A DNA stretch of 64,000 nucleotides from Mycobacterium sp. GA-0227b (lineage in GTDB: Bacteria; Actinomycetota; Actinomycetes; Mycobacteriales; Mycobacteriaceae). A program made the translations under genes and the position numbers. Below the pieces are notes generated by a model. That model was given only the letters and a program-made list of their open reading frames with translations. It was not told the DNA's origin and did no database searches. Numbering within the stretch: position 1 is the first letter of the stretch; every line of letters starts with the position of its first letter. Shown one piece after another: positions 51,823 to 59,690 of this stretch. The DNA is taken from positions 248,001-312,000 of the forward strand of contig NZ_LQIK01000031.1 in assembly GCF_001499855.1 (NCBI RefSeq). Direction: 5' to 3'.

Positions 51823-51834
51823 TGACATTTGTCA
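51823..51834. promoter_or_regulatory. Palindrome upstream of the SDR operon
   Basis: TGACATTTGTCA is TGACA-2 nt-TGTCA, 62 bp before the SDR start, followed by another ATGTCA half-site. A likely binding site for a repressor or for the MerR-type regulator of the operon; the protein is not identified. Confidence 0.45.
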
Positions 51835-51871
51835 ATGTCATCAATTACTGATGTCGGCGACCGCAGCCGGG

Positions 51872-51949
51872 CACCTTCGTCGGCGAGCGACCAGGGCCAC
51901 CTTCGTCGGCGTGCTGTGCCGGCCACCTTCGTCGGCCAGCAGTCGCAAG
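51872..51949 (+). repeat. Three copies of a 26-bp tandem repeat
   Basis: CACCTTCGTCGGC occurs at 51872, 51898 and 51924, exactly 26 bp apart, with divergent filler between copies. The conserved half is perfect in all three. Confidence 0.8.
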
Positions 51950-52045
51950 GTGCTCGCTTTCGACGCGGTTTCGGGGCAGTTTGCGTCTGGTCGCCGGAAG
52001 AAGTCCGCTTGACGCTTGTCGGTGGGTGGGTGTTTACTCGGCGTA

Positions 52046-52061
52046 TCGAACATACATTCGA
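52046..52061 (+). promoter_or_regulatory. LexA (SOS) box of imuA'-imuB
   Basis: TCGAACATACATTCGA matches the mycobacterial SOS consensus TCGAAC-4 nt-GTTCGA at 11 of 12 fixed positions. A -10-like TACATT lies inside it, so LexA would block the promoter directly. It is 37 bp before the imuA' GTG. Confidence 0.9.
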
Positions 52062-52097
52062 AAAACTTGTGAGTCAGGCGATGCAGGAGGTGCTGAT

Positions 52098-52781
52098 GTG
52101 ACAGCTGTCGTCAGCCTGGATCGGCGCCAGCTTACCCGCGCTGAACAGGTAGAACACCTGCGTCGCAAGATGGCGGCGGTCTCCAGCAAGGTCGGTGCCG
52201 GCCGACGCGGCGCGGCTCCCTCGGCCGATCAGCTTCCGGCCTCGGAAACTTTGCTGCCGATGCCTGAAACCCTCGCCGAACTGTCCTCCGCGCCGTTGCC
52301 GCGCGGCACCGTGGCAGTGGTGACCGGGGCCCGGTCGCTGCTGCTGAGCATGGTGGCGGCGGTGACGGCGGACGGCGGGCATGCCGCGATCGTCGGCCAA
52401 CCCGACGTCGGTCTGCTGGCGGCCGTGGAGATGGGTGCCGACCTGAGCAGGATCGCGGTCGTCCCCGAACCCGGGGCCGATCCGGTCGAGGTCGCCGCGG
52501 TGCTGATGGACGGTATGGATTTGGTTGTGCTCGGCCTGCGCGGGCGATCCGTGCCGGCAAGTCGTGCGCGGGCGGTGGTGGCCAGGGCGCGGCAGAGGGG
52601 ATGCACCCTGCTGGTCACCGGCGGCGACTGGCAGGGAGCGTCGGCCCGACTGGAGGCCAGGGTGTGCGGCTACGAGATCACGGGTCAGGGGCGCCCGGGG
52701 TTCGGCCGCATCAGCCGGGTGCGACTGGCCATGCGGGCCGGGGGACGGGCCTTCGGTTCCGGGCGTGCAGTGGGCGGATGA
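52098..52781 (+). CDS. imuA': SOS mutagenesis accessory protein ImuA'
   Basis: 227 residues, RecA-fold-like, Rv3395c type. The start VTAVVSLDRRQLTRAEQVEHLRRKMAAVSSKVG is typical, and LPRGTVAVVTGARSLLLSMVAAVTADGGHAAIVG is the core. GTG at 52098 has AGGAGG 7 nt upstream, and the longer frame from 51981 crosses the LexA box, so the GTG is preferred. ImuA' acts with ImuB and DnaE2 in damage-induced mutagenesis in mycobacteria. imuB starts immediately after. Confidence 0.92.
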   Translation: MTAVVSLDRRQLTRAEQVEHLRRKMAAVSSKVGAGRRGAAPSADQLPASETLLPMPETLAELSSAPLPRGTVAVVTGARSLLLSMVAAVTADGGHAAIVGQPDVGLLAAVEMGADLSRIAVVPEPGADPVEVAAVLMDGMDLVVLGLRGRSVPASRARAVVARARQRGCTLLVTGGDWQGASARLEARVCGYEITGQGRPGFGRISRVRLAMRAGGRAFGSGRAVGG

Positions 52782-54374
52782 GTGTCCACGCGCGTTCTCG
52801 CCATCTGGTGCATGGACTGGCCGGCCGTCGCCGCGGCGGCAGCGGCGGACCTGCCGTCGACCGCACCGATCGCGGTGACGCTGGCCAACCGGGTCATCGC
52901 CTGTTCGGCATCGGCCCGATCGGCCGGTGTGCGGCGGGGACTGCGCCGGCGGGAAGCGCAGGCGCGGTGCCCTGAACTGCACGTGGCCACCGCCGACCCG
53001 GCGCGCGATGCCCGCCATTTCGAAGGCGTGACACTCGCGGTGGACGACCTGGTGCCGCGGGCAGAGGTGTTGCGGCCGGGTCTGCTGGTACTGCCGGTCC
53101 GGGGTGCCGCCCGCTACTTCGGGTCCGAACAAGCCGCCGCTGAGCGGTTGGTCGACGCAGTGGCCGCTGCGGGTGCCGAATGCCAGGTAGGTGTCGCCGA
53201 CCAGTTGCCCACCGCTGTGTTCGCCGCGCGGGCGGGGCGGATCGTCGAGCCCGGGCAGGATGCGTCGTTCCTGTCGGCGCTGTCGATCCGTCAACTGGCC
53301 ACCGAGCCCAGCCTGGCCGCGCCGGGGCGGGAAGACTTGGCAGACCTGCTGTGGCGCATGGGGATTCGCAACATCGGACAGTTCGCCGCACTGTCCCGCA
53401 GCGATGTCGCTTCGCGGTTCGGTGCCGACGCGGTGGCCGCGCACCAGTTCGCCCGCGGCGAGCCCACCCGGGGTCCGTCGGGACGCGAACCCGAACCGGA
53501 ACTCGACGCCGTCATGGACTGTGACCCGCCCATCGACCGGGTGGACGCCGCGGCCTTCGCCGGGCGCTCGCTGGCATCTGAGCTGCACCGTGGCTTGGCG
53601 GCGTCCGGGGTGGGCTGCACCCGCCTGGCCATCCACGCCATCACGGCCAACGGCGAAGAGCTGGAACGGGTTTGGCGCTGCGCCGAACCACTGACCGAGG
53701 ACGCCACCGCCGACCGGGTGCGCTGGCAACTCGACGGATGGCTGAACAGGCGCAACCCCAACGACCGGCCCACCGCGCCGATCACGGTGATCCGGTTGCG
53801 TCCCGTGGAGGTGGTGTCGGCCGAAGCGCTGCAGCTGCCGCTGTGGGGTGGCGTTGGAGAAGAGGATCGGCTGCGTGCCCGTCGCGCGCTGGTGCGAGTG
53901 CAGGGTCTGCTCGGACCGGAGGCGGTGCAGGTGCCGGTGCTCAGCGGTGGTCGGGGGCCCGCCGAACGCATCACGCTCACCCCGCTGGGGGATGAGCCCG
54001 TACCGCGGGCCGACCCTCGTCAGCCGTGGCCGGGCCGACTGCCCGACCCGTCGCCGACCGTGTTGCTCGACGACCCGGTCGAGTTGTTCGACGTCGAGGG
54101 CCGTCCGGTGCGGGTGACCGCCCGCGGCCTGTTCTCCACTGATCCGGCACGGCTGGCCGCACCCGGCAAGGTGGTCAAGGCCGGCAGGTTGGCCTGGTGG
54201 GCCGGGCCGTGGCCGGTCGACGAGCGGTGGTGGGATCCCGAACAAGACCGGGCCGGCCGCACCGCACGCGCGCAGGTCCTGCTCGACGCGTCCGCCCGCG
54301 ACGCCCAGCCGGGGCAGGCCCTGCTGCTGTGTTACCGGCAGCGACGGTGGTACGTCGAAGGGATTTATGAGTGA
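52782..54374 (+). CDS. imuB: Catalytically inactive Y-family polymerase ImuB
   Basis: 530 residues related to DinB/UmuC. The N-terminal STRVLAIWCMDWPAVAAAAAA and VGVADQLPTAVFAARAG fit the ImuB group, which lacks the active-site acids of Y-family polymerases. The beta-clamp motif QLPLWG is at about residues 351-356, and the C-terminal LLDASARDAQPGQALLLCYRQRRWYVEGIYE is characteristic. ImuB is the scaffold linking ImuA', DnaE2 and the clamp. GTG at 52782 directly follows the imuA' stop. Confidence 0.94.
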   Translation: MSTRVLAIWCMDWPAVAAAAAADLPSTAPIAVTLANRVIACSASARSAGVRRGLRRREAQARCPELHVATADPARDARHFEGVTLAVDDLVPRAEVLRPGLLVLPVRGAARYFGSEQAAAERLVDAVAAAGAECQVGVADQLPTAVFAARAGRIVEPGQDASFLSALSIRQLATEPSLAAPGREDLADLLWRMGIRNIGQFAALSRSDVASRFGADAVAAHQFARGEPTRGPSGREPEPELDAVMDCDPPIDRVDAAAFAGRSLASELHRGLAASGVGCTRLAIHAITANGEELERVWRCAEPLTEDATADRVRWQLDGWLNRRNPNDRPTAPITVIRLRPVEVVSAEALQLPLWGGVGEEDRLRARRALVRVQGLLGPEAVQVPVLSGGRGPAERITLTPLGDEPVPRADPRQPWPGRLPDPSPTVLLDDPVELFDVEGRPVRVTARGLFSTDPARLAAPGKVVKAGRLAWWAGPWPVDERWWDPEQDRAGRTARAQVLLDASARDAQPGQALLLCYRQRRWYVEGIYE

Positions 54375-54634
54375 CACCGGCACCACCGGGTACCCGCACA
54401 CCGATGACCGCCATACCGCCAGACCCCGACCCACCCGACACGCCGGACCTCGAGCCCGGTGGTGGGGTGCCGCCCGGCTCGACGCCGCCCGACTCCGACC
54501 AGACCTCGGGCGTGGGCGCGGTGGAATCGCGGCCGCGGCATCGGTGGACGCCGACGGCCGTCGCAAGCGTCATCGCGGTCGCGCTCTTCGTGCTGTTGTT
54601 CCTGGCCGCCGCGGTGTGGCTGATCGTCGGTTAA
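54371..54634 (+). CDS. Small DUF6480-like membrane protein
   Basis: 87 residues from GTG at 54371, overlapping the imuB stop (GTGA); the ATG at 54404 would give a 76-residue form starting MTAIPPDPDPPDTPDLEPGG, also plausible. The N-terminal part is Pro/Asp-rich and the end is one membrane segment (AVASVIAVALFVLLFLAAAVWLIVG). The family is common in actinobacteria without a known role. Position after imuB suggests co-expression in SOS response, which is inference. Confidence 0.7.
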   Translation: MTPAPPGTRTPMTAIPPDPDPPDTPDLEPGGGVPPGSTPPDSDQTSGVGAVESRPRHRWTPTAVASVIAVALFVLLFLAAAVWLIVG

Positions 54635-55668
54635 ACCAGGCGCCGCGCAAACGCGCCGACGCGGGCGATGAAGCGGTCGAAGAACGCGCCCGGATCGACG
54701 TCAACGCCGATGAGCGCGTTCGGTTTCCGGCCCCACCGGTTGCTCCAGTCAGCGATGGTCATGCCGCGGGTCAGCGTGCCCGTCAACTCGACGTCGACGG
54801 TGGTCGCCCCGCACGTGACGAGGTCGGGGTCCAGCGCCACCGCCGCGGCCAACGGGTCGTGCAGATGCGCCAGATAGCCCTCGCCCTGGTCGAAATGAAA
54901 CTCGAAGTAGAACCGCATCGCGTCCTCGAGCACCGCGATCAGCGGGTTGGCCGTCGCCGACCGGGTGCCGCGGTCATCGGACACGCTCATCGCCACCGGC
55001 GTCGCGCCGGCCTCCGCCGCCAGCCGGTTCAGCAGGGCGGGTGTCATCGCGATGTGCTCGGTCAGGTTCAGCCCCAACACAATCGGCAGATGTGTGGGCT
55101 CTCCGCCGCCCCACGCCGCGTTCCATCCCGTGAACACCTCGGCCGCGGCTTCCGGGTCCACGCTGATGTTCCATTCCGCCACCGGGGTGGTGTTGCCCCG
55201 ATAGTCGAACGCGCCACCCATGATCACCAACCGGCGCAACAACATCGGTAGCGCGGGGTCCATGCGCAGCGCCAGTGCCAGGTTGGTGAGCGGGCCGACG
55301 GCAATCGCGACCAGTTCACCCGGATACGCACGCGCCGCGCGCACCCATGCCTCGGCGGCATCGTAGGGCGTGAGTTGCCGCTCGGTCGCCGGCAACCGGG
55401 CATACCCGAGGCCCTCGGGGCCGTGCGTGTCCTCAGCGGTGCGCAGCAGCGAGCCGATGGGCTGTTCGGATCCCTTCGAGACCGGGATGGGCGGCATCCG
55501 GCACAACTCCAGCAGGCCCAGATTGTTGCGGCATACCTGTTGTACCGCAACGTTTCCCGCGGTGGACGCGATCCCCACCACCTCGGCGTCGACGCTGGCG
55601 AACAGGTACGCCAACGCCATCGCATCGTCGACGCCGGTGTCGACATCGGCGAACACGGGCTGCGTCAC
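54631..55668 (-). CDS. iunH: Inosine/uridine-preferring nucleoside hydrolase
   Basis: 345 residues. The Ca-binding start FADVDTGVDDAMAL (DxDxxxDD) is diagnostic. VIMGGAFDYRGNTTPVAEWNISVDPEAAAEVFTGW contains the second active-site motif (NxxxDP), and LHDPLAAAVALDPDLV provides the later Asp/His. It cleaves ribonucleosides to base and ribose for salvage. It is the Rv3393 equivalent, convergent with the imuB-linked small gene (4-bp overlap). Confidence 0.93.
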   Translation of the reverse strand: MTQPVFADVDTGVDDAMALAYLFASVDAEVVGIASTAGNVAVQQVCRNNLGLLELCRMPPIPVSKGSEQPIGSLLRTAEDTHGPEGLGYARLPATERQLTPYDAAEAWVRAARAYPGELVAIAVGPLTNLALALRMDPALPMLLRRLVIMGGAFDYRGNTTPVAEWNISVDPEAAAEVFTGWNAAWGGGEPTHLPIVLGLNLTEHIAMTPALLNRLAAEAGATPVAMSVSDDRGTRSATANPLIAVLEDAMRFYFEFHFDQGEGYLAHLHDPLAAAVALDPDLVTCGATTVDVELTGTLTRGMTIADWSNRWGRKPNALIGVDVDPGAFFDRFIARVGAFARRLV

Positions 55669-55692
55669 GCCGCCAACGATAGGAAACCTCGG

Positions 55693-57705
55693 TTACCAGT
55701 GCACACCCGGGACCAGCCGCGCCGCGGTCTTGACCGGCCGCGGCACCCGCAAGGTGGGCACCGCCCGCGTCGGCCGCCTGGGGCGTCGGGTGCCGCTGGG
55801 CCTGCTCTGCGCCGACGTCTCGCCGCGGGCCGCTGCGGAATCCGGGAAACCGAGATACAGCTGGTGCAGCACGCGCCGCGACAGCCGCGGTGTGAAGTAG
55901 TTGCCGAAATCGGCGAACGTGCCCAACGGCGTGTCGATCCGGGCGGGTTTGTCGATCAGGCCGCGCACCACCATCGCCGCGGCGTGCTCGGCGCTGATCG
56001 CGGGAACCGGGTTGAGCCGCCGCGACGGCACGATCATCGGCGTGCGCACCAGGGGCATGTGGATGTTGGTGAACGTGATGTGGTCCGACAGTGTCTCGCT
56101 CGCGACCACGTCGGCGAACGCGTCCAGCGCCGCCTTCGTCGGCAGGTACGAGCTGTACTTGGGGTTGCGGGCCTGCACCCCGGCGCTCGACACGTTGACC
56201 ACGTGACCGAATCGCCGTTCGCGCCAATGCGGCAGCAGCGCAAGCACCATCCGCACGGCTCCGAAGTAGTTGACGGCCATCACCCGCTCGTAGTCGTGCA
56301 GCCGGTCGGTGGACGCGACCACCGACCGACGGATGGAGCGTCCCGCGTTGTTCACCAGGTAGTCGACGTGGTCGAACCTGCCCAGAATGTCCTTCACGGT
56401 GCTCTCGACCGAATCGGAGTCGGTGACATCGCAGGTGAACGCGTGTGCTCGGCCACCGGCGGCGCGGATCTCGGCGACCAGTTCGTCGAGCGCATCGGCG
56501 TTGCGCGCCAACGCGAACACAGTCGCCCCGCGTTCGGCGACCGCGATCGCCGACGCCCGGCCGATCCCGCTCGACGCCCCGGTGATGATCACGTGCCTGC
56601 CGACCAGCGGTCCCGCCGGATCGTCGCGGCGGGCCCGGTCGGGGTCGAGATGCGTGGCCCAGTAACGCCAGAGCGCCGGCGCATAATCGGCGAACTCGGG
56701 CACCGCAATACCGGTGTCGCGCAACGCTTCCTCGGTGCGCTCGGCCGTGAATGTCGGCATCAGGTCGACCACGTCGAGGATCTCGGCGGGCACGCCGAGT
56801 TGGGTGGCCGCCATGTTGCGCACCACCTTCGCGCGACCACCGACTTTGAGGAAGGGCGTCGCGGCCGAGCGCGGCAGCGAGGCGCGCAGCGCAGGCAATC
56901 CCGCCGCCTTGCCGACGCCGCGGTAAATACCCCGCAGGCCAATGGTTTTCGGCGCCGTGAGATGGAACGTCTGACCGTCGCGATCCGGCAGGTGCATCAA
57001 CGCGACGAGCGCGTCGACCACGTAATCGACCGGAACCAGATTGGTGCGGCCGGTGTCGGGCAGCGCCATCGGGGTGATCGACGGCAGCTTGGCCAGCTTC
57101 GCCAGCAACGGGAAGAAGTAGTACGGCCCGTCGACCTTGTCCATTTCACCGGTACGCGAATCGCCGACGACGACGGCGGGCCGGTACACCCGGTAGCGCA
57201 GGTCGACGGCGCTGCGCACCAGCAACTCGGCTTCGAACTTGGTCTGGTGATACGGCGTGGGCAGTTCCTGGCCGACGTCGAAATCGTCCTCGGTGAACTC
57301 GCCGCGGAAGGTGCCCGCGACCGCGATCGACGACACGTGGTGCAGCGTCGCGTCGAGGTGTTTCGCCACTTCGATCACCGCGCGGGTGCCCTCCACGTTG
57401 GCCGCGCGCTGGTCGGCATCCGAGGCGGTGATGTCGTAGATCGCGCCGCAGTGCACCACGTGGTCGACCGCGCCGGCGTCGGCGAGCGCCTCGGGCGTCA
57501 GCCCCAGGTTGGCCGCGGTGAGGTCGCCGACCAGCGGTTTCGCGCGCTCACCCCACGTCGCCGCCAACTTCTCGAACCGGGACAGCGACTCCCGGCGGAC
57601 CAGTACCAGCACTTCGGCGTCCCCGTCACGGGCTAGCAACTGGGACACCACTCGCCGTCCGATAAACCCGGTACCGCCGGTAACGACATAGCGCATGCGA
57701 GTCAT
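55693..57705 (-). CDS. acrA1: Two-domain SDR, probable fatty acyl-CoA reductase AcrA1
   Basis: 670 residues from ATG at 57705 (GCGAGGACC upstream); the ATG at 57696 is the alternative. Domain 1 (about 1-365) is an extended SDR: YVVTGGTGFIGRRV, VSSIAVAGTF, YHQTKFEAELLV, like thioester reductases. Domain 2 (about 370-640) is a classic SDR: VIITGASSGIGRAS, NNAG, YSSYLPTKAAL. This layout matches Rv3391 AcrA1, a two-domain acyl-CoA reductase in M. tuberculosis. The C-terminus is basic. It lies 24 bp downstream of the iunH start on the opposite reading direction context, with htdY divergent. Confidence 0.88.
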   Translation of the reverse strand: MTRMRYVVTGGTGFIGRRVVSQLLARDGDAEVLVLVRRESLSRFEKLAATWGERAKPLVGDLTAANLGLTPEALADAGAVDHVVHCGAIYDITASDADQRAANVEGTRAVIEVAKHLDATLHHVSSIAVAGTFRGEFTEDDFDVGQELPTPYHQTKFEAELLVRSAVDLRYRVYRPAVVVGDSRTGEMDKVDGPYYFFPLLAKLAKLPSITPMALPDTGRTNLVPVDYVVDALVALMHLPDRDGQTFHLTAPKTIGLRGIYRGVGKAAGLPALRASLPRSAATPFLKVGGRAKVVRNMAATQLGVPAEILDVVDLMPTFTAERTEEALRDTGIAVPEFADYAPALWRYWATHLDPDRARRDDPAGPLVGRHVIITGASSGIGRASAIAVAERGATVFALARNADALDELVAEIRAAGGRAHAFTCDVTDSDSVESTVKDILGRFDHVDYLVNNAGRSIRRSVVASTDRLHDYERVMAVNYFGAVRMVLALLPHWRERRFGHVVNVSSAGVQARNPKYSSYLPTKAALDAFADVVASETLSDHITFTNIHMPLVRTPMIVPSRRLNPVPAISAEHAAAMVVRGLIDKPARIDTPLGTFADFGNYFTPRLSRRVLHQLYLGFPDSAAARGETSAQSRPSGTRRPRRPTRAVPTLRVPRPVKTAARLVPGVHW

Positions 57706-57766
57706 CGTGGTCCTCGCTCGGTGAAACGTCAATGCCGTGTGACGCAGCCGTTGTCCATCCGGCGGA

Positions 57767-57772
57767 TATCGT
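57767..57772 (+). promoter_or_regulatory. Leaderless -10 box of the MaoC-like gene
   Basis: TATCGT lies 7 nt before the ATG at 57780, matching the TANNNT leaderless pattern. Confidence 0.45.
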
Positions 57773-57779
57773 TCCCGGT

Positions 57780-58649
57780 ATGCCACTCGACCCCAACGCC
57801 ATCGGCGCCAAGACCGAACCGCAACTGTTCGAATGGACCGACCGCGACACCCTGCTTTACGCGCTGGGTGTCGGGGCGGGCACCGCGGATCTCGCGTTCA
57901 CCACCGAAAACAGCCACGGCGTCGAACAGCAGGTGCTGCCGACCTACGCGGTGATCGCGTGTCTGCCCTTCGCGGCGGCGGCGATGATCGGGTCGTTCAA
58001 CTTCGCGATGCTGCTGCACGGCTCGCAGGGGATCCGGTTGTACGAACCGCTCAAGCCGGCCGGCAAGCTCAGTGTGGTCGCCGAGGTCGCCGACATCCAG
58101 GACAAGGGTGAGGGCAAGAACGCGATCGTCATGCTCAAGGCGACGGGTACCGATCCCGACACGTCGAACGTCGTCGCGGAGACCTTCACGACCGCGGTGA
58201 TCCGTGGCGAGGGTGGCTTCGGCGGGCAACCGGGGCAGCGTCCCGTCGCCCCGGAGATTCCCGACCGGGAACCGGATGCGCGAATTGCGCTGCCCACGCG
58301 CGAAGACCAGGCGTTGATCTACCGGCTGTCGGGCGACCGCAATCCGCTGCACAGCGACCCGTGGTTCGCCCGCGAGTTGGCCGGCTTCCCGAAGCCAATC
58401 CTGCACGGGCTGTGCAGCTACGGCGTCGCGGGCCGCGCGCTGGTCGCCGAACTCGGCGGCGGCGATGCGACGAAAGTCAGCGCGATCGACGCCAGGTTCA
58501 CCTCGCCGGTGTTCCCGGGCGAGACGCTCACGACGTCGATCTGGCGGACCGAGGCCGGCCGCGCGGTGTTCCGCACGGAGGCCGCCGATCCCGACGGTTC
58601 GAACGCCCGTCTCGTCCTCGAGGACGGCGCCGCGGAATACCGGGACTGA
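57780..58649 (+). CDS. htdY: MaoC-like (R)-specific enoyl/hydroxyacyl hydratase (HtdY type)
   Basis: 289 residues, two hot-dog domains. The second carries the hydratase-2 motif YRLSGDRNPLHSDPWFA (about 180-196; catalytic Asp and His) and KPILHGLCSYG. The first domain is a degenerate copy, as in double-hot-dog hydratases of peroxisomal MFE type. It is the Rv3389c equivalent; likely role is fatty or sterol side-chain beta-oxidation. The gene is divergent from the acyl-CoA reductase, with a short shared upstream region. Confidence 0.92.
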   Translation: MPLDPNAIGAKTEPQLFEWTDRDTLLYALGVGAGTADLAFTTENSHGVEQQVLPTYAVIACLPFAAAAMIGSFNFAMLLHGSQGIRLYEPLKPAGKLSVVAEVADIQDKGEGKNAIVMLKATGTDPDTSNVVAETFTTAVIRGEGGFGGQPGQRPVAPEIPDREPDARIALPTREDQALIYRLSGDRNPLHSDPWFARELAGFPKPILHGLCSYGVAGRALVAELGGGDATKVSAIDARFTSPVFPGETLTTSIWRTEAGRAVFRTEAADPDGSNARLVLEDGAAEYRD

Positions 58650-58706
58650 CCGGCATTTGGTCGATCCGCCGGCATCGGCTGCGCTGGATTGACAGGATGG
58701 TCGACC

Positions 58707-59594
58707 ATGAGGCTCGTCGTTGGTTATCTGGCCACTTCAGGCGGTGCCGATGCGGTGGCGCTCGGGGTGCGGCTGGCCCGTACGCTCGGCGCTGAGCTCG
58801 ACCTGTGCATCGTGCTGCCGCCTGACCGGGTGGCCCCGTCGATCAAGCCGATCGGCGATTTCGAGGAGCATCTCATCGCGCAGGCTCGGGAGTGGCTGAC
58901 CGCCGCGAGTGCCACGGTGCCCGACGACATCGTCGTGAGCAGCCATGTCCGGTTCGACGACTCGTCGGCCGACGGTCTCATTCAGGAGACGGCGCGGGTC
59001 GAGGCCGACATGATCGTCGTCGGCGCAGCGGGCGGCGGTCTGGCGGGTGGCTTCTCACTGGGGTCGGTGGTCAACGAGCTGCTGCACTCGGCTCCGGTGC
59101 CGGTCGCGGTGGCGCCTCGGGGAACTCGCGACTCGGGCATCGACCGCGTGCGAGAAGTGACATGTGCGATCGGGGAGCGCGCAGGCGCACACATCCTGCT
59201 GGACACCGCAGTTCGGTTCAGTCGGGCGGCAGGCACGCCGCTGCGGTTGGTGTCGCTGGTGGCCCTGGACCCGACGTTCGGCGCCTTGCGCGGAGACGGC
59301 GACGACGCGCGCGAGCGGGCACTGGGACATGCGCGCCACGTTCACGAGTCGGCAAAAGCCGAGCTGCCGCAGGGTTTTCCCGTGGCGTCGACGATCGTCG
59401 ATGGTGCGACGGTCGAAGAGGCGGTGAGCAAGCTGGACTGGCAGGACGGGGATCTCATCATGGTCGGGTCGAGCCGACTCAGCGCGCCGCGGCGGCTGTT
59501 CCTGGGGTCGACGGCGGCCAAGATGCTGCGCGTGCTCCACGTCCCGATGGTCGTGGTGCCGCGCGAACAACTCGGCCCAGAGGACCTGCCGTAA
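58707..59594 (+). CDS. Universal stress protein, two Usp domains
   Basis: 295 residues. Domain 1 (about 1-140) has RLVVGYLATSGGADAVALGVRLA and MIVVGAAGGGLAGGFSLGSVVNELLHSAPVPVAVAP; domain 2 (about 145-295) has IMVGSSRLSAPRRLFLGSTAAKMLRVLHVPMVVVP. The G-2x-G-9x-G(S/T) ATP-binding pattern is clear in both. ATG at 58707 gives a normal start. Mycobacterial Usps are often DosR- or stress-induced, but no such operator was noticed. Confidence 0.9.
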   Translation: MRLVVGYLATSGGADAVALGVRLARTLGAELDLCIVLPPDRVAPSIKPIGDFEEHLIAQAREWLTAASATVPDDIVVSSHVRFDDSSADGLIQETARVEADMIVVGAAGGGLAGGFSLGSVVNELLHSAPVPVAVAPRGTRDSGIDRVREVTCAIGERAGAHILLDTAVRFSRAAGTPLRLVSLVALDPTFGALRGDGDDARERALGHARHVHESAKAELPQGFPVASTIVDGATVEEAVSKLDWQDGDLIMVGSSRLSAPRRLFLGSTAAKMLRVLHVPMVVVPREQLGPEDLP

Positions 59595-59690
59595 CCGTCC
59601 GACGACGCCAACATCGAGATTGCACACAGGGTTGTTGCGACGAAACCAACCGCAGCCCTCCACGCAATATCGAGCGTAGGACCGCGCGCG

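Larger units (their letters stand above)
51762..52097. other. Divergent regulatory region between the SDR operon and imuA'
   Basis: Contains the palindrome TGACATTTGTCA (51823-51834), a 26-bp tandem repeat with three copies (51872-51949), and the LexA box of imuA' (52046-52061). No coding sequence is supported. Confidence 0.6.

Noticed and set aside
55375..57636. A 753-codon plus-strand frame opposite acrA1.
   Set aside because: It is antisense to the two-domain SDR, contains no recognisable motif and is rich in Arg/His, as expected of a high-GC shadow.
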